Assembly (NCBI GenBank): GCA_958295665.1
Contig: OY282560.1
Coordinates: forward strand, 266,835,168 to 266,899,167
Source of the DNA: Tipula vernalis
Lineage: Eukaryota; Arthropoda; Insecta; Diptera; Tipulidae
Reading direction: 5' to 3'
Length of the DNA: 64,000 nt
Under the pieces are notes generated by a model. That model had not been told where the DNA came from and did not search any database. It was given only the letters and a program-made list of their open reading frames with translations. Made by a program: the position numbers and the translations under genes. Below, in pieces: positions 11,272 to 22,549 of this stretch (the stretch's first letter is position 1; each line of letters begins with the position of its first letter).

Positions 11272-11900
11272 TGGGAAATGAATTAGACAACAACGATAGA
11301 AGTGTTCGGCGAATCTTGAAAACATAACGGATGGTAAAAAAAATCGATAGAAATCATTACTTCCCTTGCTCGCTCATGAAGATTTACTAACATCGATAAT
11401 TTCGGATCAAAAAACCTTCTGCGTTGAACAATTTCTCAACAAACAAGATTATCTTGTTTGGTTAAAGAGACGTTCCGATGATAATTCTGGGCATTTCAGG
11501 GTCACACGAAGACACAATGCAGTACTGGTGATGGTTTGAGCGGTTGCAACGAAAATATTTGTTCACCGCTAATTTTACAGACACCAAACACCAGATTAAT
11601 GGCGATGTTTACCAAAAATTGATTTTAAATTACGCTTTTTTACTATGGACCAGAAAGCATTTCCAAAACATCTGTTTACATTCAATGATCCATATTTTAT
11701 TTCGATAGCCGGCCTATTCATCAGATAATCCGTTGTATTATTCAATTTGGGGAATTTTTCAAGCTTGCCAAAAAAAAACCAGACAACTTTGGATGATTTG
11801 AAAAAAGACCCGACTCCTGAATAGAACCGTTAAGAAAATAAATCGTGTGCATCTTTTTAAAAGCGATTGAAACTTGTGTTTAAGGCCTTTCGAATAATTT
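11272..11900 (+). pseudogene. Tc1/mariner transposase relic
   Basis: Across all three plus frames the segment reads as a shredded mariner-type transposase. Recognisable are SDQKTFCVEQFLNKQDY (region around the first catalytic Asp), then GHFRVTRRHNA, NGDVYQKLILN, and near the end PAYSSDNPLYYSIWGIF, which corresponds to the 'PPYSPDLNP.DYSVWG' block containing the last catalytic residues. Several stops and frameshifts prevent any product. No terminal repeats were identified. Assignment to the mariner/maT side rather than true Tc1 is tentative. Confidence 0.65.
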
Positions 11901-12817
11901 TAAAATAAACCTAGTTTTATAATCTACCATTTCTAACAAATTATAATAAATCCAGCTAATAAACCAAAAAATTACAGCGTTTTTATATTCGATGAAATAC
12001 TAGGTAAAAAGATATTGAAATCTGTTTTGTTAAATCCACAAAAATAAAAATCTAAAAAATAACGAAACCGTGTTGTTGTATTTTCATGGTCAAATCCACA
12101 AGTATTCCTTAATACGATCAAATACAATCAGTCCTAAAGGACAATATACAACTTATATATAATTGTACATAACAAAATTAATTTTTGTTTGAATTTCACA
12201 ATTTTTTTATTAATCTGATTGCGAAAGATGAGACTATAAGACAAATTTTAAATTATGAACATTTATGCATTACAAAACAATTTACAATTCATTTGTTCAT
12301 TCGTATAAAATTCTATTTATCGTCGTTTTTTTCGTTCCTTTATATATTCCGTCCGCAGGACAGTACTAATTAGCAAAACAAATACATACATATATTGTAT
12401 AAAATGAAAACAAAATATTCATTGTACGAATATATCTATTCCATTTTACAATGGAATTATAATATGAATTAGTAAGAGAAAGTTTATGTTATTTTTAAAA
12501 AGTAAAATAATTTTTTTTGTTTTTGTTCGAAAGAGAAAACCAAATAAAAAATATATGTTTATCCTATTTCGTTTGCCATCACCAAATAATTCTGAAATAT
12601 TTTAAGATTTTTAGTTCATATGCAAAAGAGGTGCATATAAGATGTTCCTCTTGATGTGTATTCTCTTTGGTAATATGCTAATTATATAGACGAAAACGAA
12701 ACAGAATGAAATGCAAGGAAACGAAAATACGTAAAGGGACATGGTTATATATAGTATATTATGTAGATTATATATGTATGTAGTAAAAATGGATATGAAT
12801 GGTATTATTGCAAATTT
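11901..12817. other. Gene-free AT-rich stretch
   Basis: Low-complexity AT-rich DNA with no supported gene or repeat structure. Confidence 0.4.
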
Positions 12818-13344
12818 AATAAAATATATTTTTAAAAAAACTTTTTAAAAAACCACGCTTATATTGAAAGGCTCTAAAAAGGCTTTGAAAAGTAGAAAAT
12901 AAAGTTTTTCTTCCTTACTCCTATCAAGGTCTATTTATAACAAGTAGAAATTTTAAATTAATATGACTAAAAATAGAAGCGTGGGGCGCTCCTTCTGAAT
13001 GTATATACTATCTCTCAATATATCATTTTTACGTTAATACTGAAATGCTCCAGCAAAAAATCTATTCTTAGGATACATCAGAATAGACTGTTCCATTAGT
13101 GTTACTAAAAGACTTTACTTCATGTGTCTAGTATTCCTAAATTACTAATGCCGTAAAGGAGCGCCCCACGCTTATATTTTTAGCCATATTAATTTTAAAT
13201 TTCTACTTGTTATAAATATACCTTGATAGGAGTAAGGAAGAAAAATTTTATTTTCTACTTTTCAAAGCCTTTTATTATCTACTTTTTAGAGCCTTTAAAT
13301 ATAAGCGTGGTTTTTTAAAAAGTTTTTTTTAAATATATTTTATT
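12818..13344. mobile_element. Fold-back element with about 180-bp inverted arms
   Basis: The left arm 12818-12994 and right arm 13156-13344 are reverse complements with roughly 90% identity. They share landmarks: ccacgcttatat, ggctttgaaaagtagaaaataaa, cttactcctatcaaggt, and gcgtggggcgctcctt at the inner ends. The right arm carries an extra 15 bases (tattatctacttttt). The 160-base centre has no coding sequence. It looks like a non-autonomous fold-back or long-TIR DNA transposon; no target duplication was established. Confidence 0.85.
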
Positions 13345-13400
13345 TTCTACTTTTTAGCCATCGAAATTTGCAATCAATTTTCCGACCATGTTAACATTTG

Positions 13401-13438
13401 TCAGGAAGTTGCGAAAAGATAGATGGTATATCTATCTT
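13401..13438 (-). other. Helitron 3' terminus: hairpin plus CTGA
   Basis: On the minus strand a 9-bp stem with 5-base loop (13416-13438) is followed 11 bases later by CTGA (13401-13404), fitting the CTRR rule for Helitron 3' ends. The base after the end is C rather than the usual T, a small misfit. Confidence 0.6.
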
Positions 13439-13544
13439 TGGACCTTACCTTTTAGAGTGCGATCCGAGAGCACTATGTCATATGATTGTTTTTTATTATA
13501 GCCAACTTTTATAAGTCTTTGTCAATATGTGTTTTTTTTGTCAG

Positions 13545-15693
13545 TTATTCGCGTCCCACAGATCTTAGTCTCACCATTTCTGCCAATGCCTCATTATTAC
13601 ATGGCTTCTTTCCTGTCAATTTCGCGCAATCTAGTTCGACTATTTGCAAACTTTCGAGAGATCTGACTCGACTTAGAGCTACAGAAGCTTGTTCACTTGC
13701 GAACAGGTCTGAACCCAAGTCAATGACTGCATTGTCAACTGTGCTACCTTGCATCTTATGCAGTTGATGCCCATGATAGTATTAATGGTAGCATACGTCT
13801 TCCGATCGTGCCATAGCTATAATTGGCTGGAAACTGTTTCGATATCGGACGTATGATGTGAATACCATGGCTACCGAAATCTACTTTTACTGCTGGTATG
13901 TCTTGGGCATACAATTGTCCTCTACGATCTTGTGGCCACTTGATATCCGTTATGTGACCTATGGATCCATTGACCAAGCTCTTCGCAACATCGGTGTTGG
14001 ATCTGAGCATCACTTTTCCGCCTCGGAATATGACTAATTCTGTTGGAAGTCCAGCTGTCTTATTTATGTCATTCGGAGTGACTCTTTCCAAGTTCATGTT
14101 GTCTGTATTCCGCGTAGAATCGACTAATGAATCCTGAGCTCTGATGGTATTCATTGGCGTATTTCTGTCTCTGAAGAATTGTAACACAGCTTCATTGTGC
14201 TCATCCACTTTCTTTTTGGTTGGGTATATGCGAAGGGCACGTTCTATGAAGAATTCACCGGTAAACTCATTGCTGACTTTGTCTATGAGTACTTTCATAC
14301 GCTGAGCCTGCAATTCGCCTACTCTCAGTGCGTTCAGGATATCTATGAACGTATTGTCTCCTTGCTGTCGCATATTCTCTGTCAATTCAACCAATCTGAA
14401 GAGTCTAAATAAATGTACAGCTGGTATCATTCGCTTTGGCTGCTGGAATACTTGATGTCCTCGAATCGGTGGAAGCTGCATTAGATCTCCGAACAGTATG
14501 ACATTAATACCGCCAAAGAGCTCATCTCTATTCTTAAGTTGCCTTAAGCGTGAGTCTATCATACACAACATCTCGTATGCTACCACGGAAATTTCGTCTA
14601 TAAACAGGAACTCTATGTCTTTTCACTGTTGTCGCATTAATCGGAGGTAATTGCCAGTCAGAAGTAGTAGATTGTTAACGAGTCTTCCATCCTTCTGAAC
14701 CGGTAGCTTCAGCAGACTGTGTATTGTTAATCCGTCCACAAGTCGTGCTGCGACACCTGTTAGTGATCCAGCCTTTGTTGCCTGCTTTCCATAGCATCTG
14801 TTCACCTGGTTTCTTAGCAGGTTGAAAATGAATGTCTTTCCAGTACCTACACCTCCTGTAATGAACAGTCTGTCTCGATTTGTGCTGCCATCCATTTGTT
14901 CCTGTATGCTTCGTGTGATGTGTATGAAGAGCTCACGCTGTTTGACATTCATAGCGCGTTGTGCATTTGTAAATTGCTCATCGGTCATTGCATTGTCCAA
15001 TTCAATTTCTTCCTCATTATCAGCTACAACTGCAGCTGGGCTCTCCTCCAGAAGTTGGAATGCGTGCATTTGATTGAATGCATTCTCCAGCTGCTTGTCT
15101 CGCTCTCTATATGTTTCCATATATCTACTAATTTCCTTCAGTCGTTCTTCTCGTGCAGCGAATGCTTCTCTTGCCGTATCGTAATCTACAATCAACTCGC
15201 TTTCTTGACGATATGGCATGTACTGAAGGAGGAGACTGTAGTAGTAATTTTCTGGATCGGATGTAGCCATGAAGTATGGGACTTGCACAACTGCTCGCGT
15301 GGCTCGCTCGACTATTCTGGATTTGTAATCCTTGACCTTGATTATGGTCTTTCTAGTTCGTGATTCATCGTCGGGTATATCATCATCAATGCCTTCTTCA
15401 CTAGTATCCTTCTTACTGTAATATGCTTCGAAGCGCATTGCGAACTCAATCAAGCTCATATTATTGAAGTCAATAGTCGGATGTGAATCTGGTCGCAATT
15501 CGTATCGATCGAATATACTTTTACAGTAGCCAGTCGCCAAACCTTCCTCATTGAACTGAAGCACCTTGTATCGTTGTTCTGGCTTGCGCGTATTGAGGGA
15601 CACACATTTTCTAGAGCTCTCTCGCATCTTGAGATGAGCTAGGCGATATACAGCTTCACATACAGATACTTGTCTTTCCTTGATGATTCTCAT
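13545..15693 (-). pseudogene. Helitron PIF1-type helicase domain
   Basis: The helicase that would unwind DNA during rolling-circle transposition, reading right to left in three frames. 14623-15693 contains a Rep-helicase linker and then Walker A (GGVGTGKTFIFNLL). An in-frame TGA near 14623 interrupts the sequence just before Walker B (FLFIDEIS). 13756-14586 carries FGDLMQLPPI, LTENMRQQ and later FRGGKVMLRSN. After a frameshift near 13765, 13545-13754 carries MQGSTVDNAV and QASVALSRVRSLESL, the last helicase motif with its arginine finger. All main PIF1 motifs are present, so decay is moderate. Confidence 0.9.
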
Positions 15694-15735
15694 ACAGATC
15701 TTGAAGAGCTTTCGAGAGATATTGGTTTCTTCGCG

Positions 15736-16669
15736 TCATATCTGCTGAATGGCCTGTGCAATTCCAACATCGAGGTCTGTCGGCTCTGATTTGGACATGT
15801 ACTTGGCTATGTAGAATGCGATAGCTTCATTCGATCGGCATGGCTGAATATCCATATTACCTTCCCACAGTTTGAGAAGTGTGGGATTGTAGTTATTAAT
15901 ATTCCGGTCTTGTTCACACCGCTTCAGTAGACAGATTCTTCCTCCGTTTCGAATGAAATCATCCGACGAATGAGACACAATCTTCGTTGCCTCGCACGTA
16001 GTTCGCGGGAAGCTGAACCGGCATCTTCTATCAGCAGTATTGTTCTTATAGCAAGTATCTTTGTGTCTATGAGTTTGGCATTTCTTAACTGTCTCATAAA
16101 GCTTTGATTCTCATTTGGCAGTTCACAAGAGCATACACGATCTATTTGTGCCAGACCTTCTGGTGTATCGAAATCTGGATGGTTTTCAATCCACACTACC
16201 ATGTGGAGATGTGGACTGCCTCTCATCTGAAACTCGATTTTCCACCAGAAGTCTTTAACTCGACCACCAAGTACATTAGTGTTGCTTCGCATGAATCTTA
16301 TTAATGCATTGACTCGTATCATGCAATGCCGACTTACAACAACTGGATATCTCTCGATGAGAACTTGTGTTGCATGTATATCAATACTGATGGATCTTCA
16401 TTCGGTCTTCCATCGGCAATCAGTAATACTTTTCTCATATCCAACCAGTTCAAGTCATTGCAGCTGAAGGTGACGAAGTAGGTTGGTGATCCAAGGCATC
16501 TAATTTGAACTAGAAGCTCATTCAGTGCCGAGCGCCACTAAGCAGCCGAACCTCGCAGGTTCATGATGTATAAGTGAAGATCTTCTACCTGTCCCTCTTG
16601 TCCTTCGATTTTCTTTCCACAAGCTGCTATCGTGAACTTGACTCTAAAATATTCGAACATTGACAGTGC
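15736..16669 (-). pseudogene. Helitron Rep (HUH endonuclease) domain
   Basis: The Rep nickase of the Helitron. The HUH motif is visible as EFQMRGSPHLHMVVW (16322-15924 frame) and the two-tyrosine motif as AIAFYIAKYMSKSEP (15978-15736 frame). Upstream, 16330-16669 encodes the Helitron_like_N region (NLRGSAA, then NELLVQIRCLGSPTYFVTF and SCNDLNW). A TAG stop at 16538-16540 replaces the aromatic codon expected after NLRGSAA. Frameshifts near 16370 and 15950 break the domain further. Confidence 0.88.
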
Positions 16670-18765
16670 CTAGAATAGATACTCAATTTGCTGGAGTCGT
16701 GTATCGCTGCCAAGTATTCGATATTGGTAGTAGTCTAGCGGTGTTATGTAAACTGGTCGTTGTTCCTTTAGTCCATTAATGCCGTATGGGAAGAGCTGAT
16801 ACCATGCTAATTCTTCAGCCTTTAACTCATGTGCCTCATTCACAATATTGTCCCGGGTCTTGCATATAATCTCATTCAAGTTATCAGACACCTCAAGTAC
16901 TTCCTCAACATCTGGCTGGGCATAATCTATTGGTGCCATCACCGATGTATGGATAGCTATTTCTGGTTGTTCTGATTCCTCTACTGGTACTGCTATTGAT
17001 GCTTGCACATGTATCGAGTCTTCGTCGCACTCAAAGTTCGTTTTCTGGTGTACATCAATGTAATCAAGGGTATACGGTTCATTTCTTGAAGATGTTGCAC
17101 GTTTGCATACCCGTTCGAGTTCCTCGATGGTATCACATTCTATTATACAAGCTCTACCATTTTCCGCAGCTCCAGCTCCTCTAGCTCCACATGAGTGTAA
17201 GTCTGTGAAGTAGTATTTGTCATCATAGTGCATGACGCCTAATGAGAGCGACCGGGAAATCAGTATACCCGCAATATGACTTTCGAACAATCCTTCAAGG
17301 CTCTGTCTCAGTGTCTTTGCAGGATCTCCCTGATTTATGTTGTCTTGTAAGCTTCCAAAGAATGGTGAGTCATCTGCATAAGGAAGTCTCGTTTCATCAC
17401 ATCGAAGTGGTAAACTTCTAAGAAACCACTACCGTCAATTCTTAGTGCTCTTGGGCGTTCTTCGGTGTATATTCTAATGTCTCATAAATACCATCACCCT
17501 CCACCATATATCGGTCCAATGTCAAAGTTTTCCATCGGCTTGGTAGAAAAATCGCAGCTCTCACAATATTGGCAAAAACCATAGCGGCACATTGCACTCC
17601 TGCATAGCCAGATGTGAATACAGAATCATTTCCTTGATGCCATGAAGCACGTACAATTCGTGATACTTCGCTAATGGACAAATAAGCATTACTTTCTTGG
17701 ACATCTTCATTTACAGAACCTGCTACTGCAACACGAACCAAATCTCGTTCATTGCTGTGAACGTTATTGTCAGTAGCCACATCACTGTAAAGTGGATTGT
17801 TCTGTTTCAGCCATTCTAGAGCTTCGTAGGCTCGTGATCGAGATATTGAGAACTCTCTTGTTTTGTCAAGATCCTCTAATCGCTCCACCACGAATACGAT
17901 ACCAGAGTTATTTGTTGATCTTGGCAGCAAATTCGGTAGCTTCTCAGTGACTTCAAATATGTCGTGTCCGAAGAGTACAGCTTGTCCACGACATTCAAGT
18001 TGACCAAAATCTCTAGTTAGTTTTACTATCTTAATGAATGCTTACAGCAACCGTTGCTCAGATTTTGTGAGTCGTTGAATCACATCTGGTATAGCACCTG
18101 GGTCAAGACTATTCCAGTATGATTTCGGTGGATGAGTGAATTTGTTGCTGGTCAAATGAGTCTTACATCTGTGACAAACGCGAAGGGTTGTAGATCTCAC
18201 AAGCTCGGGTGGAAGGTAATTAGCAGCTTGGATGTGTGTGCCGTTCACGATCAGTCTGCAATCTCTCGCATGTGTGTGCCGTTCACGATCAGTCTGCAAT
18301 CTTATTTGAAGCTCCTCAGGTGTTTCTGAAGGTGTTGCTCCTCAGGTGTTTCTGTCTTTCCAATCGATTTTGCCTTTCTTCGGCTGTTTCTGCTGCTCTA
18401 GCTTGATAGATACGCTTGCGAACTCTATCTAAACGCGCTGTACGTTGTTCACTGAATTCTCGTTCTCTTTGCCTGTCTAATCTGGCACGCTTACACTCTG
18501 CTGTCTCTGTAACGCGAATTTCTTTATATTTTTGCTTAGCTTTTTCCAATCGTCTTTTTCGTTGTGTAGCAGTTTCCGTCTTCTTTGATTTTGAGGGTTT
18601 TTGGGGTTTTGGAGGATACATTTTTTGGTCCCACGAGTATGGCGGCAATAAACGGTACATCCTCCTAGCGGCCTCATAGGAGGATAAGGCACTTATACAA
18701 CAGGGTGTGCCAGGTGCCCTGAGGTTGTTCGCTAGCGGCATGACATCTTTTACATCCACCTTCAT
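16670..18765 (-). pseudogene. Helitron RepHel N-terminal region
   Basis: Four minus frames lie upstream of Rep. 18316-18765 holds an arginine- and glutamate-rich array in which units like ETAEERQNRLERQ recur, characteristic of Helitron N-termini. 18042-18299 has a CHRCKTH zinc-binding pair. 17442-17930 starts LPRSTNNSGIVFVVE, like the DUF6570 region. 16670-17290 is the segment before Helitron_like_N (ends near LAWYQLFPYGINGLKEQRP). They are separated by short gaps and frame changes. Function beyond DNA binding is not inferred. Confidence 0.75.
18233..18354. repeat. Short tandem duplications inside the Helitron
   Basis: A 32-base unit occurs at 18233-18264 and 18271-18302. An 18-base unit (gctcctcaggtgtttctg) occurs at 18311-18328 and 18337-18354. 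These probably explain part of the frame disruption in the N-terminal region. Confidence 0.85.
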
Positions 18766-19820
18766 ACCATTCAGCCCTCGTCACGTAACTCAACATATAT
18801 TGGCTTAGGTGGCTGTACGTTAGCGACATAGTATGTTTATGACCACCCCTAAGCCATTCAGTTCTCAGCACGTACTAACTATTAACTTGGGTGGTAGAGA
18901 CTACAACAGAAATATGAGATCAACAGGATTCGAACCTAAGCCCGATGATTCTTAGTAAGTTCTGATCTTACAAAGAAGCCATCAAATCAAGAGTCTATAT
19001 CCATTTTGAACCAAATCAGCTGCTGTAGCTCTAAATTCCAACTGATTAAAACCTAAATATAAGCTTCATATTCTCCCCAAAAATTTTGAAACATTTTTAT
19101 TTTCCCCTGCACCTTACTGTTTGATCCACTGAGAATTGAAACCAATTTTTTTTCATGTGACAGAACTTATATTTAAGTCATACAATAGCGCACTTTTTAT
19201 TTATCACACAAAAGAGCATTTTTAAATACATAATAGTGCATTTTCAAGTAAACACAAAAGCGCATGAAATACTTCAAATTTGGATTTTTCAAATTTGAAA
19301 CAAAACCATTCGCAGCCAACTCCACTCCGTACATTGCCCATATAAAAGAAAACATGAATAAATATATTATGCCAAAGCATATTTAATGTCCAAAAATGTT
19401 AGAATCTTGTATTGTCATCGGAGTTAAGCCTGCGTGCAAAATTTCAGCTCAATTGGACTATCGCATGTGGTTGAAAAATTGATTACAAAATTTGACGATA
19501 CAAACAGACACACAGAGTGAGCTAATATAAGCTTGGTAAAAATCAGAAGAAACAAATATCGGCGTGTATCCATTTTGTACTTATATATTTTGTTACGACG
19601 TCCGAATCCATTTTGTACTTATATATTTTGTTTGGCCAATTTGACATAAGTGCTAGTGAGGATACCAAAGAAAAACAAACCCGTTATTGTATAACTGCAA
19701 AGACGGAACGAAAGCAAATTGAATTCAATCAATTCTTCCTTTCGTTTTCATTTCGTTTCGTAAGGGGTGGGGGTTACCGGAACATGCGAATAAACTTTAT
19801 CCTAAAATAAAACTAGAATT
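18766..19820. other. Gene-free stretch; presumed Helitron 5' region and repeat DNA
   Basis: 18766-18900 has two related motifs (ggcttaggtgg... / cccctaagcc) and may include the Helitron 5' part. 19420-19540 (aatttcagctcaattggac ... cagacacacagagtgagct) resembles common insect repeat DNA. No gene seen. Confidence 0.4.
19568..19632. repeat. 27-bp direct repeat around an 11-base spacer
   Basis: The same 27 bases (starting atccattttgtactt) stand at 19568-19594 and 19606-19632. Confidence 0.85.
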
Positions 19821-20021
19821 AATAACAACAACAAATTTACATATGGATGTGTTTTAAAAAGTATCCATTCAGGCGAATTAATATAAAATATATTTCTATA
19901 ATAATATCCGAATGAAATATATTTCAAGATTTTCAACGATCGGCACACAATCATGTCGTTTAAGAAAATCAATATCTTGAGACTTTCACCGATCGGCAAA
20001 CATCTCACTATGATATTTTGG

Positions 20022-20151
20022 TAGGCCTATGTGTGTGCTTTGACCATGCCAACCCGTTTAAAAAGTTATTGGGGTTTACCTAGGATTAACTAGGTAAATC
20101 CAATAACTTTTTAAACGGGTTGTCATGATTAATGAAGACACACAGGCCTAC
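20022..20151. repeat. Long palindrome inside the fold-back MITE
   Basis: Arms ccaacccgtttaaaaagtta and its inverse meet around gattaa (20083-20088). The symmetry extends outward through gtaggcct...aggcctac, and, after a 63-base interruption on the left (19958-20020), to inverted copies of ttcaagattttcaacgatcgg at 19922 and 20170. Confidence 0.85.
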
Positions 20152-20321
20152 CGACGACATGTGTGCCGATCGTTGAAAATCTTGAAATATCGATTTTTTT
20201 AGGTATTAAATAAATATATTTGTTTAATTCACTTTTTTAAACTTTATGTTTATAATAAAATGATTTTGTTGGTTTTTCAGATTAATTTGTTTTTATTTTT
20301 ATTAATATTTTAATAAAAAAA

Positions 20322-20359
20322 ACCCGACGTTTCGACGGCACATCCCGTCATTTTCAAGG
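20322..20359 (-). ncRNA. Possible hammerhead-ribozyme relic of the Penelope-like element
   Basis: On the minus strand an ATGA box is followed by a small stem (CGG...CCG) and then GAAAC, which parallels the core order of the hammerheads known in Penelope-like elements. The canonical CTGATGA box is changed (AAAATGA here), so activity is doubtful. Confidence 0.4.
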
Positions 20360-20470
20360 TTATAATTTATACTATAATTTCAAAAAAAAAAATTTATAAC
20401 GAATGTTTTTCTAAAGTAAGTAGAGCTCAATTTGAAATTTATAAATTACTCAGTTTAACAGAAAAATAGT

Positions 20471-21420
20471 TTAAGTTATACAATTAGAGTGAAACAAATT
20501 TAAATTTAGAAGATCTATAAAATGGTGTCGTAATAATTTAACAAATACTTTGAATCTTCCTGGATATTTAACAAATTTTGAGATAAATTTTGATGTTTTT
20601 TGATGTTGCTCCTTATCAAGTATCTCAGCGTCATCTATATATAATGAGTTAGTACTTCCACGTAGATGATAAAGCACTGTGTGTGACAGTTTAAACTCAT
20701 ACTTAGAATCGTAAATATGTTGATGAACCCGTTTTTTTAAATTTTGTTTAGTTTGACCCACATACTCTTTTCCACACGAACATTTTAATTTATATATTAA
20801 ATTTGATTGTAACTCTGTAGAAATTTTATCTTTTAATTTAGTGAATAAAACCATGTCCAAACTTTGAAATGCTCTACCAATAAGTTGTATATCATAGTTT
20901 TGTAAAAGAATTTTAATTTTTACAAAATTTTAACATACGGGACCGAAATGAAAAGTTTGCGATTATTTTCAACGATTAAATTTGGATTTTCGCGCGTATT
21001 TTTCACAATATTTTCCGAAATGTTATGTATGTTATGTTTGTCGATAGCCTTTCTAATACCTCTAGTAATTACACTTCTCAGATAACCATTTTGTATTAGA
21101 ACATCCCTTAATATTTTAAAATTTTCGGCATGAAAAACCTCATCCGATAATCTTAAAACTTTTTCAACTAACAAGAAAACTGTGTTATTTTTATAAGATG
21201 ATGGAAGCCAAGAGTTATAATTTAGATACCGACCCGACCAGGTTTTTTTATAATATAAATCTGTAGTTAAACTTCCATCCTCATTACGTATTACCATCGT
21301 ATCTAGAACTGGAAGATGTTCCGCCGAAACTAAGTTCAGTAAGATCTAACACAAATTTCAACGCTTCTACAAAGATTTTCGACTCCAGATTTGTATTACT
21401 ACATGTTTTAATGCTATTCC
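20471..21420 (-). pseudogene. Penelope-like RT-endonuclease, palm deleted
   Basis: Would copy element RNA and nick the target. Reading right to left: 21420-21340 holds a fragment of RT fingers/palm approach (ESKIFVEALKFVLDLTEL); the sequence then jumps straight to the region after the palm (AEHLPVLDTMVIRNEDGSL), so the catalytic YxDD part is missing. 20920-21297 is the RT thumb-like part (YYKKTWSGRYLNYNSW, then SVITRGIRKAI). 20471-20860 is the GIY-YIG endonuclease with LIYKLKCSCGKEYVGQTKQN and the downstream KKRVHQH. A stop and frame change separate the last two frames near 20900. It is non-functional as an RT. Confidence 0.85.
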
Positions 21421-21533
21421 ACAATTTTTTAACCAAAAATTCATTCGGATATTATTATAGAAAAATATTTTATATTAATTCGCCCGAATGTATACTTCTT
21501 AAAACACATACATATGTAAATTTGTTGTTGTTA

Positions 21534-22147
21534 CAAATTAAATATTAAAAAAAAAAAAAATTAATGAGAACCAGCTACTCAACTCGATCAAACCAGTTAT
21601 TCAATTTGTTTTTGTTTTTACAAAATGTCGGAACGGAACTCTTAAATTTCAAGAACTTATAATATTATACTAGTTTTACTTTTAATTCATAAGAAAACTA
21701 AAATTGTCTACCATAAATGTAAATAAGCATTATACCTACTATCCACTAAATAACTAGGATTTAAATTTATGAGTTAATAAACTTAATAATAATTTATAAA
21801 ATGGAAAATACTAAAGAAATTAATAATAATATAAAATAATAATAATATTAATAAATAATCAAACAAATCTTAGCTGACGTGCAGATGGATTGTTGTGTCG
21901 ATGTGTTGATTGCAGATCCTCCATTAACGTACTCACAATATTTTGGTATTACAATGGGCTCTTTCAGGTCTCGCAACATGTTGGCTTTGAAAATTTACTG
22001 ATAGAAAAAATGACAATCGATCTATCACATTGCCATGCAATTTTCGATAAATCAGTTGCATTCAGAATACAAAATGTTTATTTTGCTCAACATGTTGCCA
22101 ACAGTTGGCGGACCTGAAAGCGCCCAATGTATTACAACAAGAATAAT
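21534..22147. other. Gene-free stretch before the Harbinger element
   Basis: AT-rich to about 21870, then about 270 bases of more mixed composition up to the TTA duplication. No motif recognised. Confidence 0.4.
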
Positions 22148-22549
22148 TTACAGAGCATTCACTATGCAAAAAACTTTTACTTTTGACTTTAACTTTTGCC
22201 TTAAGAATAGCATGCACAATGATAAAAATAAATTAAAGTAAAAGCAAACTTCAACAAACTTCATTGCATAAATAAATTCTTTTGTTTACTTGTCAAAATC
22301 TGGTTTTATAAAATATATATAATTAGTGTGTAATAAAATTAAAAAAAGTGTATTAAAATTACAAAAGGATCATAAATAAAAATAAAAAGGCTTAGTTGCA
22401 TTTGTATATAGTTTAAAGTGCTTCTATATTTTAAAAGAGTAATAAAAATATTTGTATTGTTTTCATTCGTTGAATATCCTCATAAACATTCAAAGTTTAA
22501 TTTTTGTTCGAGTTAAAAAATTGTGTTAAAAATTCAGAATATTTAAATA

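Larger units (their letters stand above)
13401..18765 (-). mobile_element. Helitron (autonomous type, decayed)
   Basis: A minus-strand series of frames spells the order of a Helitron RepHel protein: an N-terminal arginine-rich repeat region, a zinc-finger-like and DUF6570-like region, a Helitron_like_N domain, the Rep (HUH) domain and a PIF1-type helicase. A candidate 3' terminus lies at the left end. The 5' terminus (TC) was not located; it should lie to the right of 18765. Several stops and frameshifts make the element non-functional. Confidence 0.92.
20265..21439 (-). mobile_element. Penelope-like element, 5'-truncated and internally deleted
   Basis: Minus-strand remains of reverse transcriptase followed by a GIY-YIG endonuclease, the domain order specific to Penelope-like elements. 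A conserved tail with GTCGAAACGTCGGG follows the coding part. The left edge (about 20265) is approximate. The right edge is where the inverted arm of the host MITE begins. Confidence 0.85.
19821..21533. mobile_element. Fold-back MITE, split by a Penelope-like insertion
   Basis: Outer arms 19821-19916 and 21440-21533 are inverted copies at about 90% identity. The left arm passes directly into a smaller fold-back (19917-20191), and the Penelope-like element occupies about 20265-21439 in front of the right arm. Without that insertion the MITE would be about 0.5 kb. Confidence 0.75.

Noticed and set aside
14822..15363. Plus-strand open frames across the Helitron helicase
   Set aside because: Shadows of the minus-strand helicase. 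No independent motif.
18915..18990. tRNA-like B box (complement of ggattcgaacct)
   Set aside because: No convincing A box or acceptor stem, so not called as a tRNA or SINE.
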